DNA of 64,000 nt from Niameybacter massiliensis (GCF_001282685.1 NZ_LN875035.1:199278-263277), one strand, 5' to 3'. Shown: positions 42,113 to 51,946, numbered from the stretch's first letter. Notes: generated from the sequence alone by a model not told the origin. Program-made: numbers and translations.

Positions 42113-44224
42113 TTATTTAAATATTACATTTACTTGTACGGGTTTCATCTTTGTAAGTTCTTCACTTCTAGTATCCGGTTGACTTGTTCCAACAAAAAGG
42201 CTAAAAGTAGATGAATCATAGCGTCTTTCACCTTTTGCATCAACTATTGTAAAAGCATTCCATGGAATGGTTAACTTTACTTCTTCCTTTGCTTTTCCTT
42301 TAAGCGCTACACGTTTAAATGCACATAGGCTTGTATTAAGCACAGCATATTGAGAGGTCTCATTTTTTACATAGACTTGTAAAACCTCTTCTGTATCATA
42401 TAAGCTATCATTAAAAAGTTTAACGAGAAGTTCTACATCGTGTCCAACCTCTAATGGACTCATAATTTGGGCCTCTTCACAGAACACTTTACCATAGGAT
42501 AGGCCATAGCCAAATGGATATAAAGGTTGGTCTTTCATATAACGATAAGTTCTACCTTCCATAGCATAGTCTGTAAATGCAGGAAGCTGGTCGGATGATT
42601 GATAAAATGTAACAGGAAGTTTACCTGATGGAGAAGTTTTGCCAAACAAAATATCTGCAACAGCTTTACCACCTCTTGCACCTGGATACCACACCTGCAA
42701 AATGCCCTTGCAATGGGCCTCGGCATAGCTTAAGTTCATTGCACTTCCTGTCATCATACATAAAATCACAGGTTTGCCTATTGCAACAACTCTTTCAAGA
42801 AGCTTCTTTTGAACTTGTGGAAGTTCTAAATCCTTTTTATCGCCTGAACCCACTTCATTACCTTGGTCAAACTCCTCACCCTCCAGTGTCTCATCTAATC
42901 CAAGACATAAAATGACTACATCACTATGCTCTGCCACACTTAATGCTTCACAGATTCTGTCATATTCCATGGCTAAACCTTCTGTTTGCCTTTTTATGAG
43001 CTCACAACCTTTGGCAAATAAAACTCGTACTTCATCACCTACTTCATCTTGAATCCCCTCTAATAGGGTAATATATCTAGAGGACGTGCCGTAGTAATTC
43101 CCTTTTAACGCTAGACGACTATTGGCATTAGGTCCTATTACACCAATGGTTTTAAGCTGCTTTTTATTAAGGGGAAGGATGTTCTCATTCTTAAGAAGTA
43201 CCACACTTTTTCTAGCAGCTTCTACTGCTAGATCAATATGTTCTTGGCATTCTACCTTGTCAAATGAAATCGTATCATATTCACAGTCTTCAAATAAACC
43301 CAGCTTAAATCGTGTTGTAAAAAGTCTCTCAGCTGCTTTTGTAATCTGTTCTTCTGGAATAAGCCCATTTTGATTTGCCATCATCACGTGCAAATAAGTA
43401 TTCCCGCAATTTAGATCACAGCCAGCATCCATTGCTAAAGCTGCCGATTCTTCTGGTGTAGATGTGACATGATGGTGCATATGGAAATCTTTTATGGCCC
43501 AGCAATCTGATACAAAATGCCCATTAAACTGCCACTGCTCCCTTAAAATATCTTGAATGAGGAAATAACTCCCACAGCAAGGTTCTCCATTGGTTCTATT
43601 ATAAGCACCCATGACACTTTCTACTTGCCCTTCCTTGACACAAGCTTCAAATGCTGGCAAATAGGTTTCCCATAAATCTTTTGGACTTACCTGTGCATCA
43701 AACTCATGTCTTAAATCCTCTGGACCACTATGAACAGCAAAATGTTTTGCACAAGCTGCCACTTTCATATGCTCTCCATGACCTTGAAGCCCTTTAATAA
43801 AAGCTACCCCTAGCCGACTTGTAAGGTATGGATCTTCTCCATAGGTTTCATGGCCCCGCCCCCATCTTGGATCTCTAAAAATATTAATATTAGGTGACCA
43901 AAAAGTCAGCCCCTTATAAATATCACGATCACCATGACGTGCACTTTCGTTATATTTTGCCCGTCCCTCTTCGGCAATAGCACTTGCTACTTGCTCTAAA
44001 AATTGTTCATCAAACATTGCTGCAAGCCCTATGGCTTGTGGAAAGCTCGTTGCTGTTCCTGCTCTAGCTACTCCATGTAATGCTTCATTCCACCAGTTAT
44101 AAGCTGGTATATTAAGCCTTGGTATTGCTGGAGCATTATACGTAAGCTGGCTTGCCTTTTCTTCTAAAGTCATTTGTGAAACTAACTGAACCGCCTTTTC
44201 CTTGCATACTACATCATTAAACAT
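42113..44224 (-). CDS. Glycoside hydrolase family 3 beta-xylosidase-like enzyme
   Basis: This 703-residue cytoplasmic enzyme has an N-terminal GH3 barrel with YNWWNEALHGVARAG (about 42-56), which is typical of the plant-type beta-xylosidase/arabinofuranosidase branch. It also has KHFAVHSGPE and the nucleophile Asp240 in VSDCWA. The C-terminal sandwich domain (about 345-560) and a fibronectin III-like domain (about 590-700) complete the fold. It probably removes xylose or arabinose from oligosaccharides imported by the ABC system encoded immediately upstream (12-base gap). Glucosidase activity cannot be excluded. Confidence 0.88.
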   Translation of the reverse strand: MFNDVVCKEKAVQLVSQMTLEEKASQLTYNAPAIPRLNIPAYNWWNEALHGVARAGTATSFPQAIGLAAMFDEQFLEQVASAIAEEGRAKYNESARHGDRDIYKGLTFWSPNINIFRDPRWGRGHETYGEDPYLTSRLGVAFIKGLQGHGEHMKVAACAKHFAVHSGPEDLRHEFDAQVSPKDLWETYLPAFEACVKEGQVESVMGAYNRTNGEPCCGSYFLIQDILREQWQFNGHFVSDCWAIKDFHMHHHVTSTPEESAALAMDAGCDLNCGNTYLHVMMANQNGLIPEEQITKAAERLFTTRFKLGLFEDCEYDTISFDKVECQEHIDLAVEAARKSVVLLKNENILPLNKKQLKTIGVIGPNANSRLALKGNYYGTSSRYITLLEGIQDEVGDEVRVLFAKGCELIKRQTEGLAMEYDRICEALSVAEHSDVVILCLGLDETLEGEEFDQGNEVGSGDKKDLELPQVQKKLLERVVAIGKPVILCMMTGSAMNLSYAEAHCKGILQVWYPGARGGKAVADILFGKTSPSGKLPVTFYQSSDQLPAFTDYAMEGRTYRYMKDQPLYPFGYGLSYGKVFCEEAQIMSPLEVGHDVELLVKLFNDSLYDTEEVLQVYVKNETSQYAVLNTSLCAFKRVALKGKAKEEVKLTIPWNAFTIVDAKGERRYDSSTFSLFVGTSQPDTRSEELTKMKPVQVNVIFK

Positions 44225-44235
44225 ATGTAATCCCC

Positions 44236-45063
44236 CTATCCTTTGACTGCGCCTACAAGTAAGCTTTCTTGAATTTTTTTATTCATAAAACAATAAACAA
44301 TTAATGTTGGGAAAGTTGCAATGACAAGTGCTGCACCTATTGGCCCCCAATCTGTTGTATAGGCACCACATAAGGTCTGTATCCCAACTGACAATGTTCT
44401 ATATTTAGAACTACTAATAAAAATAACAGCAAACATAAGCTCGTTCCAAGCTTGCAAGAAAACAAAAATACCAATAGTTGAAAGTGCTGGCTTCATAAGT
44501 GGTAAAATAATTCTAAAAAAGATACCATATACACTACATCCATCTATACAAGCTGATTCTTCTAACTCTCTGGGAATGCTCTGCATAAAACTTCCACTAA
44601 TCAAGATTGCCATAGACAAAGCAAACGCGGAATACGGCAAAATCAATGCTTGATAAGAATCTAGCATTTTCAAATTACGTAAAATAATAAATACAGGAAG
44701 TATGGCCGCATGGATAGAAACAGTAAGTCCTAACATAAAAATGATGTTCATTACTTTTTGGCCTCTCCAAATCATTCTTGTTAATGCATAAGTTGCCATT
44801 AAGGCTAACATTGTTGTAAGTAAAATAGTTCCACCTGTTACAATCACACTATTAAAAAAATAACGTCCCATGTTACCTGTTGTTAATGCTTCGCTATAGT
44901 TAGACCAAAGCCAGTTTCTAGGTAATCCTATTATATTTTGCCCAAAGATTTCTGAGTTATCTTTTAGTGAGAAAGTAAACATCCAGTAGAGAGGAAAAAG
45001 TTGAATCGCAGCCCATATTATAAGAATAACAAAAACTATTTTTTTTCCTAGACTTGACTTCAT
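44236..45063 (-). CDS. Carbohydrate ABC transporter permease, MalG type
   Basis: This 275-residue permease has six membrane segments. It carries the N-terminal segment FPLYWMFTFSLKDNSEIFG and the EAA loop EESACIDGCSVYGIFFRIILP (about 168-188), and ends ESLLVGAVKG as CUT1 MalG-like subunits do. It begins directly after the stop codon of the first permease gene and precedes the GH3 gene by 11 bases. It forms the channel with the protein at 45064-45945. Confidence 0.92.
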   Translation of the reverse strand: MKSSLGKKIVFVILIIWAAIQLFPLYWMFTFSLKDNSEIFGQNIIGLPRNWLWSNYSEALTTGNMGRYFFNSVIVTGGTILLTTMLALMATYALTRMIWRGQKVMNIIFMLGLTVSIHAAILPVFIILRNLKMLDSYQALILPYSAFALSMAILISGSFMQSIPRELEESACIDGCSVYGIFFRIILPLMKPALSTIGIFVFLQAWNELMFAVIFISSSKYRTLSVGIQTLCGAYTTDWGPIGAALVIATFPTLIVYCFMNKKIQESLLVGAVKG

Positions 45064-45945
45064 TTATTCCACCTCCACCTTAAACATTTTCTTTATCAAA
45101 ATAGAAAAGAAGAAACATAAGAAGATAATACAAATAGCAATGGCGCTCCCTACCCCATAACGATTACGACCAAAGATCATAGATACCATCAAGGTACTTG
45201 GTACCTCGCTGGCATGGGCTGGACCTCCATTGGTTAGAACATAAATTAAATCAAAAGCCTTTAATGAACCTGTTACCGCAAAGATAACGCACACTTGGAT
45301 GATTGGCTTAATAAGTGGAATAATAATATATTTACATGTTTGCCAGTAAGATGCACCATCTATAACAGCTGCTTCTCTTACATCATTTGAAATAGACTTA
45401 ATACCAGCATAGAGTAAAAGCATGTGATATCCTACGTATTGCCACAATATTGGTACAAAAACAGCCAGTAATGCTGTCTTTGGATCGCCTAACCATACAC
45501 GCGTCAGGTGGTTTAATCCTAAGGCATTTAACCCACTATTAATAATGCCGTAGTCAGGGTTATAAATTTTTGCCCACAACTGTCCAATAACAACTGTTGA
45601 AATTAATACAGGAATGAAGAAAACCGTTACAAAAAACCTTTCTCCTTTAATCCCTCTTGCAAGTGCAAGGGCTAAAAACAATGAAATAGGTAACTGAATA
45701 AAAACAGATAACACTGCCAAAATACATACATTTGAAAGGGCTTTAGGAAAGGCAATAGACTTGCTTGTAAAAAGGGTTATATAGTTTTCTAAGCCTAAAA
45801 AAGTTCCTGTTGTAATACCATCCCATTTTAATAAACTATAGTATGCTGACATAAAAATAGGAATAATAATAATCATAAAAAAAAGTATTGCTGCTGGTGC
45901 TATGAATATAAAAATGGCTAACTTATTACGCATCACTTTATCCAT
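45064..45945 (-). CDS. Carbohydrate ABC transporter permease, MalF type
   Basis: This 293-residue permease has six membrane segments and the EAA loop REAAVIDGASYWQTCKYIIIP (about 188-208). Typical MalF/UgpA features such as YYSLLKWDG and a short N-terminus are present. It follows the binding lipoprotein gene after a hairpin-containing gap of about 95 bases and has an AGGGGG ribosome site. It works with the MalG-type subunit and a shared ATPase not encoded here. Confidence 0.92.
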   Translation of the reverse strand: MDKVMRNKLAIFIFIAPAAILFFMIIIIPIFMSAYYSLLKWDGITTGTFLGLENYITLFTSKSIAFPKALSNVCILAVLSVFIQLPISLFLALALARGIKGERFFVTVFFIPVLISTVVIGQLWAKIYNPDYGIINSGLNALGLNHLTRVWLGDPKTALLAVFVPILWQYVGYHMLLLYAGIKSISNDVREAAVIDGASYWQTCKYIIIPLIKPIIQVCVIFAVTGSLKAFDLIYVLTNGGPAHASEVPSTLMVSMIFGRNRYGVGSAIAICIIFLCFFFSILIKKMFKVEVE

Positions 45946-45998
45946 GTACGACTTCCCCCTTTAGCTAAAATGGCTATCTCCATACTTCTCTATAGATA

Positions 45999-46032
45999 AA
46001 AAGGTACTTCTATATGGCTAGAAGTACCTTTT
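45999..46032 (-). promoter_or_regulatory. Perfect intercistronic hairpin after the binding-protein gene
   Basis: AAAAGGTACTTCTA (45999-46012) pairs with TAGAAGTACCTTTT (46019-46032), 14 bp with a 6-base loop, followed by only a short T stretch. The position matches the hairpin at 19564-19599 in the other ABC operon, suggesting partial termination or message stabilisation after the lipoprotein gene. Confidence 0.65.
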
Positions 46033-46041
46033 ATACCTTGT

Positions 46042-47361
46042 TTATTCACCTAATTGAGTCGCCATACTTTCTACAAATTCTTGTGGTGAAATATTCCCCA
46101 TATACAATTCTTGTAAGAGTGCAAGGTATTCTCCAGCATCTTCAGCTGCCATCAATGTGTCAAACCATAATGTGAAAGAGGTTGCTTCACTTGCAAACTC
46201 TGCAATTTTTTGTGTAATAGGGTTTACGCCACTATCATCATAATCTACTTCCCAAGCAGCTACACCAGCGCCATCTAAATAAGCATATTTAGAAATACTT
46301 CTACAAAGTTCAAATACTGCATTACCTGCAATATCAGGATATTTTGTAGACTGAGCTACCATTAAAGTATCTGCTGCCCCACCCATAAAGTCCGTAATTT
46401 TAGCATTATTACTATTGATTACTGGAACAGGGGCAACACTAAAGTCTTCTGGATTCTGAGCATCTGTCAAAATAGAACCTCCCATCCAGCTTCCTGTAAT
46501 GTACATAGGAACTGTACCGTTGTAAAATTGTGCACTTGCTTCATCGTTTGAAACACCTGTCGCACCATTTAGAAAAGCACCCATATTTACTAGCTCTTTA
46601 AGCTTTGTTGCTGAAGCCAAGAAATCTGGATCATTATAGCTTACCCCTTGCTTAGTAATTGCTTGTTTTGTCTTTTCAGGACCAGCCGATTTTAGAGTAA
46701 GTGCATCATGACACATAGCAAGTACCCATGTATCTTTTACACTTACCCCAAATGGTGTAATACCATCGCTTAAGAAGGTTTGGCAAACTTTAGCAAGTTC
46801 ATCCCAAGTCGTTGGTGGCGTAAGTCCACGTTCATCAAACATTTTCTTATTATAGAATAATGCAGATACAGGTGTGGTAAAAGTTGAACCGTATAGTTTA
46901 TCGTTATATGTAGCATTCGTTAGTGCTGCTATAGGAAGTTGAGTTTTGTATTCATCTGTAAAGTAGCTATCTAATTCTAAGACTTTACCTGAAGCGATAA
47001 ATGGTTCAGAAAATCCTCCCCCCCATGTGAAAAAGATATCTGGAAGTTCATTGGCGGCTACGGCTGATTTGATCTTGGTCTTATAAGATTCATTTTCAAA
47101 AGTTTCATGTACAATCTTAACCTCTGGATGGGCTGCCTCATAATCAGCAATTGCTTTTGTATAGGCTGGATTAAAGGCATCACTTTCTGTTGCAATACTC
47201 CACATGGTTAAAGTCACTTGGCCATTCCCTTTTTGACTCTCTTGTGTGCTAGAAGGTGTTTCACTAGGTGCAGGCGTGTTACTTTGGCTACATCCTACCA
47301 TGGTTGCCATCATAGGTACTGTTAATAATAATGGAAGTAATTTGTGTAAAACCTTTTTCAT
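46042..47361 (-). CDS. Extracellular sugar-binding lipoprotein of an ABC transporter
   Basis: This 439-residue protein has a lipoprotein signal peptide ending MVGC (Cys 24) and a Ser/Pro/Thr/Glu-rich linker (about 25-45). The family-1 solute-binding fold follows, with VTLTMWSIATESDAFNPAY, LPDIFFTWGGGFSEPF (about 105-120) and FTTPVSALFYNKKMFDERG (about 160-178). It is the first gene of the ABC/GH3 operon. It likely binds xylo- or arabino-oligosaccharides, judging only from the GH3 neighbour. A TATAAT box and a tandem repeat lie upstream. Confidence 0.9.
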   Translation of the reverse strand: MKKVLHKLLPLLLTVPMMATMVGCSQSNTPAPSETPSSTQESQKGNGQVTLTMWSIATESDAFNPAYTKAIADYEAAHPEVKIVHETFENESYKTKIKSAVAANELPDIFFTWGGGFSEPFIASGKVLELDSYFTDEYKTQLPIAALTNATYNDKLYGSTFTTPVSALFYNKKMFDERGLTPPTTWDELAKVCQTFLSDGITPFGVSVKDTWVLAMCHDALTLKSAGPEKTKQAITKQGVSYNDPDFLASATKLKELVNMGAFLNGATGVSNDEASAQFYNGTVPMYITGSWMGGSILTDAQNPEDFSVAPVPVINSNNAKITDFMGGAADTLMVAQSTKYPDIAGNAVFELCRSISKYAYLDGAGVAAWEVDYDDSGVNPITQKIAEFASEATSFTLWFDTLMAAEDAGEYLALLQELYMGNISPQEFVESMATQLGE

Positions 47362-47396
47362 AACATTTCCCCCTTGTTCTCTCTTTTTATAGTTTC

Positions 47397-47461
47397 ATTA
47401 TAAGAAATAAACCTACTACTTTTGAAGGGATATTTTTTACTTGAAGAGGTAATATTTTTAC
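47397..47461 (-). promoter_or_regulatory. Promoter region of the ABC/GH3 operon with a tandem direct repeat
   Basis: On the minus strand a TATAAT (47402-47397) lacks a good -35. Immediately upstream two adjacent similar units occupy 47441-47461 and 47422-47440 (minus strand GTAAAAA...CTTCAA, 21 and 19 bases). The weak -35 plus helical repeats fit activation by the YesN-type regulator at 39440-40177 (inference). Confidence 0.45.
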
Positions 47462-47485
47462 ATTTTTATTCGCCCCAAAAGATAA

Positions 47486-47523
47486 TCCACTACTAAAGAG
47501 GCATTTCCCCTTTTGGTAGTGGA
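47486..47523 (-). terminator. Intrinsic terminator of the 13-gene TRAP/acid-sugar operon
   Basis: TCCACTAC (47486-47493) pairs with GTAGTGGA (47516-47523), extended inward by AAAGAGG/CCCCTTTT with wobbles. It lies just after the kinase stop codon. Confidence 0.7.
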
Positions 47524-47535
47524 CTCATCGTTTTA

Positions 47536-48942
47536 TTAGGTATAATCATGAAGCACTTCTACAATTTCTTTTAGTGTATCTTGTTCACCTACATTACCTG
47601 GAAAAATAATATAGGCCATTTGAGGAAACTTACTTTCTTCTCCTGTTCGCCATATAGGAATTCCTTTAGCTATTTGCCCGAGTACCCATGCTTTTTGAAT
47701 ATGTAAGCCCTTGGTAGCTACATCACTTGAAGTAATACCTCCTTTGGCAATAATATACTTAGGTCGTACTTGTAATTGCTCCACAATACTTGTCAAAGCA
47801 TTTGATATATTGGTTGAAGTCTTTAGAATCTCATCTTTATTCGTTGTATACGTTTTAATCAATTGGCGACTTGTATATAAAAGTACATCTCTTCCCGATT
47901 GAAGGGCTGCTTCCGTTAATTCCACAATCCTGTGGATTTCTTGTTTGGTCTTTTCTCTATTATAGATCACATTGACATCAAATTCTACCGTTGTAAAAGG
48001 TAGACCACAATTTTTAAGTGCCTCTAACTGCTGAGATGTTTTCTTTACATGAGAACCTACTACCACAATCCCACCATTCGTGTTGTTCCCTTCAACAATA
48101 TCTGCTTTTTTTAATAAAGGTTGGTCTTCTATACCACCTATAACCTTTACAAAAGAGGCAGCTGTTCTAAACATAAAATGTTTGCCCTGTTTGATTGCAT
48201 CAATAAGTGCAATCACAAAAATTTTAATATCTAATAAACTGGTTGCATTTACAAAGATTTTATTAAAATTATTGACGCCCATTAATTTTCTAGTCAATGC
48301 CTGATAATCTAAGTGATGCAATTCTTCTAAGGAAAAACTAACCATTTCACTTTTTTGATAACGCCCTTGTGTTTTTTCTTCACACCATTCCAAAAGGTTA
48401 GAAGCACAAAAACCAAAACTTTTATCTTTTGCAAACTCTGTTTCACCTACTGGAATAAGGCTATCCTTAACTTCTACATAATGAATATTGTCAATAGTCT
48501 TCCTACCACCTTCTTCAAAAAAAGGAATAATGATTTCTCCATCATAGCGATAAGGCACATGTGCTTCAATACTCTCCTTTAATACTTCTGTTTCTAAAGG
48601 ATAGTGTCCACGGAGTGTAGAGTCACCACGACTAATGACCAGAAAATCTTTATTTTCTATTTGGGCACACATTGCAAGGTCTGTTCCTATTGTATGATGT
48701 ATCTTGGTTGTTTCCTCTACAGAAAAACTACGTGAATTGGTCAAAATAAAAGACATACTTGCATCACTTTTAAAACATTCCAGTAAAGTCTCTCTTTGCC
48801 AATTTGTAAATACGTTCACACGATTCACTGTCTGTGTACCCGTAGGATCATCATCGAGCACAATGATTTTATGTTTCAATTGCTTTAAGCGTTCTTCTAA
48901 AGTTTGATTAATTTGCTTTTCTTGCCAAAGACTAAGAACCAT
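47536..48942 (-). CDS. Four-carbon acid-sugar kinase family protein (OtnK/DUF1537-like)
   Basis: This 468-residue cytoplasmic protein has an N-terminal substrate domain opening with the family signature VLDDDPTGTQTV (29-40). SRGDSTLRGHY follows near 107, and a C-terminal nucleotide-binding domain has the GGITSSDVATKGL loop near 402. The family phosphorylates 3-oxo- or D-tetronate-type four-carbon acids and related sugar acids with ATP. It is the last gene of the long TRAP operon and would trap the final acid intermediate as a phosphate. The substrate is not determined by sequence. Confidence 0.85.
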   Translation of the reverse strand: MVLSLWQEKQINQTLEERLKQLKHKIIVLDDDPTGTQTVNRVNVFTNWQRETLLECFKSDASMSFILTNSRSFSVEETTKIHHTIGTDLAMCAQIENKDFLVISRGDSTLRGHYPLETEVLKESIEAHVPYRYDGEIIIPFFEEGGRKTIDNIHYVEVKDSLIPVGETEFAKDKSFGFCASNLLEWCEEKTQGRYQKSEMVSFSLEELHHLDYQALTRKLMGVNNFNKIFVNATSLLDIKIFVIALIDAIKQGKHFMFRTAASFVKVIGGIEDQPLLKKADIVEGNNTNGGIVVVGSHVKKTSQQLEALKNCGLPFTTVEFDVNVIYNREKTKQEIHRIVELTEAALQSGRDVLLYTSRQLIKTYTTNKDEILKTSTNISNALTSIVEQLQVRPKYIIAKGGITSSDVATKGLHIQKAWVLGQIAKGIPIWRTGEESKFPQMAYIIFPGNVGEQDTLKEIVEVLHDYT

Positions 48943-48962
48943 ATAGACCTCCTATTATTTTT

Positions 48963-48999
48963 GAAAAGGAAATGTTAGCTTAGCCAACATCCCCTTTTC
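48963..48999 (-). promoter_or_regulatory. Intercistronic hairpin between the TRAP and kinase genes
   Basis: GAAAAGG (48963-48969) pairs with CCTTTTC (48993-48999), and inside it ATGTT/AACAT with a small GC cap forms a long interrupted stem. There is little T-run. It may process or attenuate the message before the last gene. Confidence 0.45.
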
Positions 49000-49002
49000 T
49001 TC

Positions 49003-50292
49003 TTATAAATTCATTCCAAGTATCCTTGGTAAAATAAGTGAAATCTCTGGTATAAAGGTAACAATCATTAAAACAATAATCATGACCACTATCCAAGGGA
49101 AGATTTTCCTCACTAAGTTATCAAAGGTAATATCTCCAACTTGGCATGCCATAAATAAGTTGGCACCTAATGGTGGTGTAATAAAACCTATCGCTAAGTT
49201 CATGATCATAATAATCCCAAAGTGAATGGGGTTCACACCTAATACCGTTACAACAGGTAAAAGAATTGGTGTTAAAATAATAATGGCTGCATTGGTTTCC
49301 ATAAACGTTCCTACCATAAGTAAAAGTAGATTGATAAGGAGTAAAATAAGTATCTTACTATTTGTTATGGATAAAATAACTTCTGCAATTTGTTCAGGAA
49401 CTTGTGTAATTGTCAAAATCCTTCCAAAACCTGTAGAGATACCAATAATCACCAATACCGTTCCACACATTAAACATGAACGATAAGCAATGCCCATTAA
49501 GTCTTTGAACTGTACTTCTTTATAGATAAAGATACTTACAATAATTGCATAAGCACTTGCAATAGCAGCTGCTTCTGTTGGTGTAAAAATACCACCATAG
49601 ATTCCCCCTAAAATAATAACAGGAATCAATAATCCAGGGATTGCCTCTCCTATAATGTGCATTGCTTCTTTGAAAGTATACTTTGTCTGTTCACCTTTAT
49701 AACCTTTTTTCTTAGAATAAAATATGGTATAGATAATAAGTACTAGACCAATGAGTAAGCCTGGCAAAATCCCTGCCATAAATAAACTAGATATAGATGC
49801 ACCAGATGCAACAGCATAGACTACCATACATACACTAGGTGGGATAATAACCCCTACTGTACCAGCTGTAGCAACTAAGGCACTTGAAAATCCTCTATCA
49901 TAATTGGCCTTTACCATAGTGGGTATCATTACAATACCTATAGCTGCAACGGCAGCAGATCCTGTACCAGATATTGCTCCAAAAAATAAACAAGTAATGA
50001 TGGTAACAATTCCCAAACCGCCTGTAAATCTTCCTACAAAAATCTTAGTTACATTTAATAAGCGTTTAGAAATACCACCTTGCCCCATAATCTCGCCTGC
50101 AAAAGTAAATAAAGGTACCGCCATTAATGGAAAAGAATTTAAGCCTTGCATCATAGACTGGGTAAAAGTTTCCATACTAATAGGTTGCTCCATCAAAATG
50201 CAAACTAAAGAACTTAGTCCCAAACTGATTCCTATAGGAATAGACATTAACAAAAACAAAATCAGTGCGCCAAATAATATTCCTGCTGTCAT
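49003..50292 (-). CDS. dctM: TRAP transporter large permease, DctM type
   Basis: This 429-residue protein has about 11-12 hydrophobic segments. Typical DctM stretches include FPLMAVPLFTFAGEIMGQGGI (about 54-74), GAISGTGSAAVAAIG (about 105-119), GVIIPPSVCMVVYA and the C-terminal IGFITPPLGANLFMA (about 374-388). It is the ion-coupled channel of a TRAP importer for organic or sugar acids. It starts 3 bases after the small permease gene. The whole DctPQM set lies inside an acid-sugar catabolic operon. Confidence 0.93.
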   Translation of the reverse strand: MTAGILFGALILFLLMSIPIGISLGLSSLVCILMEQPISMETFTQSMMQGLNSFPLMAVPLFTFAGEIMGQGGISKRLLNVTKIFVGRFTGGLGIVTIITCLFFGAISGTGSAAVAAIGIVMIPTMVKANYDRGFSSALVATAGTVGVIIPPSVCMVVYAVASGASISSLFMAGILPGLLIGLVLIIYTIFYSKKKGYKGEQTKYTFKEAMHIIGEAIPGLLIPVIILGGIYGGIFTPTEAAAIASAYAIIVSIFIYKEVQFKDLMGIAYRSCLMCGTVLVIIGISTGFGRILTITQVPEQIAEVILSITNSKILILLLINLLLLMVGTFMETNAAIIILTPILLPVVTVLGVNPIHFGIIMIMNLAIGFITPPLGANLFMACQVGDITFDNLVRKIFPWIVVMIIVLMIVTFIPEISLILPRILGMNL

Positions 50293-50295
50293 ATT

Positions 50296-50904
50296 CTATT
50301 CCCCCAATCCAAGCTTAGATTCAGCTTCAATTTTCATCTTATCAACTTCTTTAAGCTGCTGAGGCATAAAACAAATATGATTATTCTTATAGTATTTGCC
50401 ATCATAGTTCTCAAACACTACTAAACTATCTTTCCAATGGGTTATTTTCCAACCGATTACTTGTATCCCTCTTATGAGCATTAAGGCAAATCCTATTAAA
50501 CCAGACAAGTACAGTAAGTTAGAGCTAATAGGTAATGTAACCAGCTTATCTTCAAAACGAGCTGTTTGCAGACAAAGTAGTAGAACTGCTTTAAATGCAT
50601 AAAAACTAAAAAATAGGAACAATAAATCACATACTACTAAGAGTATTTTTTGAATACTTTCTGGAAACCTTTCTCTTAGAAAACCGATTCTAACATGTCG
50701 ATTATTTCTTGTAAGATAACCAAAAGTCACAAACGAAAGCCAGACAAACATAATTCTTGCTATTTCCTCTCCCCAACTTAAACCCGTTTTAAATACAAAA
50801 CGCAGAATAACTTGAATAACAATAAGGAAAAACATGATGCTAAACAAACTCACCATGGCCAGTGGTTCAAAATTGACATCTAACCAGCTTATGCATTTTT
50901 TCAT
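50296..50904 (-). CDS. dctQ: TRAP transporter small permease, DctQ type
   Basis: This 202-residue protein has four membrane segments. The conserved loop LSWGEEIARIMFVWLSFVTFGYLTRNNRHVRIGFLRERFP (about 38-77) contains the W-EE-R and H-R pattern of DctQ. The C-terminal 45 residues form a polar extension longer than usual. It pairs with DctM, and its gene lies 22 bases after dctP. Confidence 0.9.
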   Translation of the reverse strand: MKKCISWLDVNFEPLAMVSLFSIMFFLIVIQVILRFVFKTGLSWGEEIARIMFVWLSFVTFGYLTRNNRHVRIGFLRERFPESIQKILLVVCDLLFLFFSFYAFKAVLLLCLQTARFEDKLVTLPISSNLLYLSGLIGFALMLIRGIQVIGWKITHWKDSLVVFENYDGKYYKNNHICFMPQQLKEVDKMKIEAESKLGLGE

Positions 50905-50926
50905 ATGAACTTCCCCCTATCTTGGC

Positions 50927-51946
50927 CTAGTTTTGGCGTGCCTTTTCTATTTCTTCAAACACACTATTATAGACCTCTTCACCACACATTTTCACAATTT
51001 CATCCTTAATTGCATGATTCATTTTCTCGCCCATTTCTCTTCTCGCATCTTGATCTAACTCATTGATCTCAATACCACTCTCTTCAAGTAACTTGAGTGT
51101 ATCTTGCTCAATTTCAGAAACAAGTTGCCAGTTATAATCAATGGCTTCTTTGGCGGATTCCATAATGATGTCATACTCTTCTTTGGATAAACTTTCTATA
51201 AACTCTGCATTAGCGAACCATAAAAAGTTAGTAAAAATATGCTTAGTTAAAGATAAGTACTTCTGTGCTTCATAGAATTTTTCTAGGTAAAAACTATTAA
51301 TAGCACATTCTTGGCCATCGATAAGTTTTTGTTGTAGTGATGTGAAAAGTTCATTCCAGCTGACACTAGTAGGCGCTGCACCTACTGCACTCCAAGCAGC
51401 AATCTGAAGAGGATTATATCCTCTCATCTTTAATCCTTTTACATCTTTTGCTTCTATAATAGGTCTTTTACTATTGGAAAAATTTCTAAAACCTAATGCC
51501 ATATAACCTATTCCTTTTAAGTTCATACGTTCTAATGACTCCATCATTTCTATACCTGCTGGACCTTCTAAAACACGTTTGGCATGATCTGCATCATCAA
51601 ACATATAGAAGCTCTCCCACATAGAAAATTCTGGAATAGAAGAGACTAGATTACTCGTCGTAGTTGCTGACATCTCCACATCTCCACGCCTAACTTGCTC
51701 ATAAGTATCGATTACACTGCCCATCTGTGCCGCTGGAAAGAGAATCACATCTATTTGGTGATCTGACTTTTCTTCTACTAGCTTTTCAAAATGAATAAAA
51801 GCCTTATGGATAGGTGTTTGAATACCATTATCGTGTGCTATACGTATCTGTTTCACATCTTGTTTAATTTGAGTAGAACATCCACAAAAACATAAAAGAC
51901 ATAGTGTACTTATAATACTAAAAAAATATTTTTTGTACCCTCTCAT
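50927..51946 (-). CDS. dctP: TRAP transporter solute-binding lipoprotein, DctP type
   Basis: This 339-residue protein has a lipoprotein-like signal ending in CFCGC (about residue 23), so it is probably tethered to the membrane. The DctP fold is shown by IRIAHDNGIQTPIHKAFIHFE near 35, GDVEMSATTTSNL near 92 and MRGYNPLQIAAWSAVGAAPTSVSW near 180. The Arg in KGLKMRGY is the carboxylate-binding arginine of the family, so the substrate is probably an acid. It starts the DctPQM set. Confidence 0.92.
   Translation of the reverse strand: MRGYKKYFFSIISTLCLLCFCGCSTQIKQDVKQIRIAHDNGIQTPIHKAFIHFEKLVEEKSDHQIDVILFPAAQMGSVIDTYEQVRRGDVEMSATTTSNLVSSIPEFSMWESFYMFDDADHAKRVLEGPAGIEMMESLERMNLKGIGYMALGFRNFSNSKRPIIEAKDVKGLKMRGYNPLQIAAWSAVGAAPTSVSWNELFTSLQQKLIDGQECAINSFYLEKFYEAQKYLSLTKHIFTNFLWFANAEFIESLSKEEYDIIMESAKEAIDYNWQLVSEIEQDTLKLLEESGIEINELDQDARREMGEKMNHAIKDEIVKMCGEEVYNSVFEEIEKARQN

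Noticed and set aside
49904-50362. Plus-strand frame of 152 codons
   Set aside because: It lies antisense over the conserved dctM and dctQ genes and has a composition typical of the reverse of membrane-protein codons.
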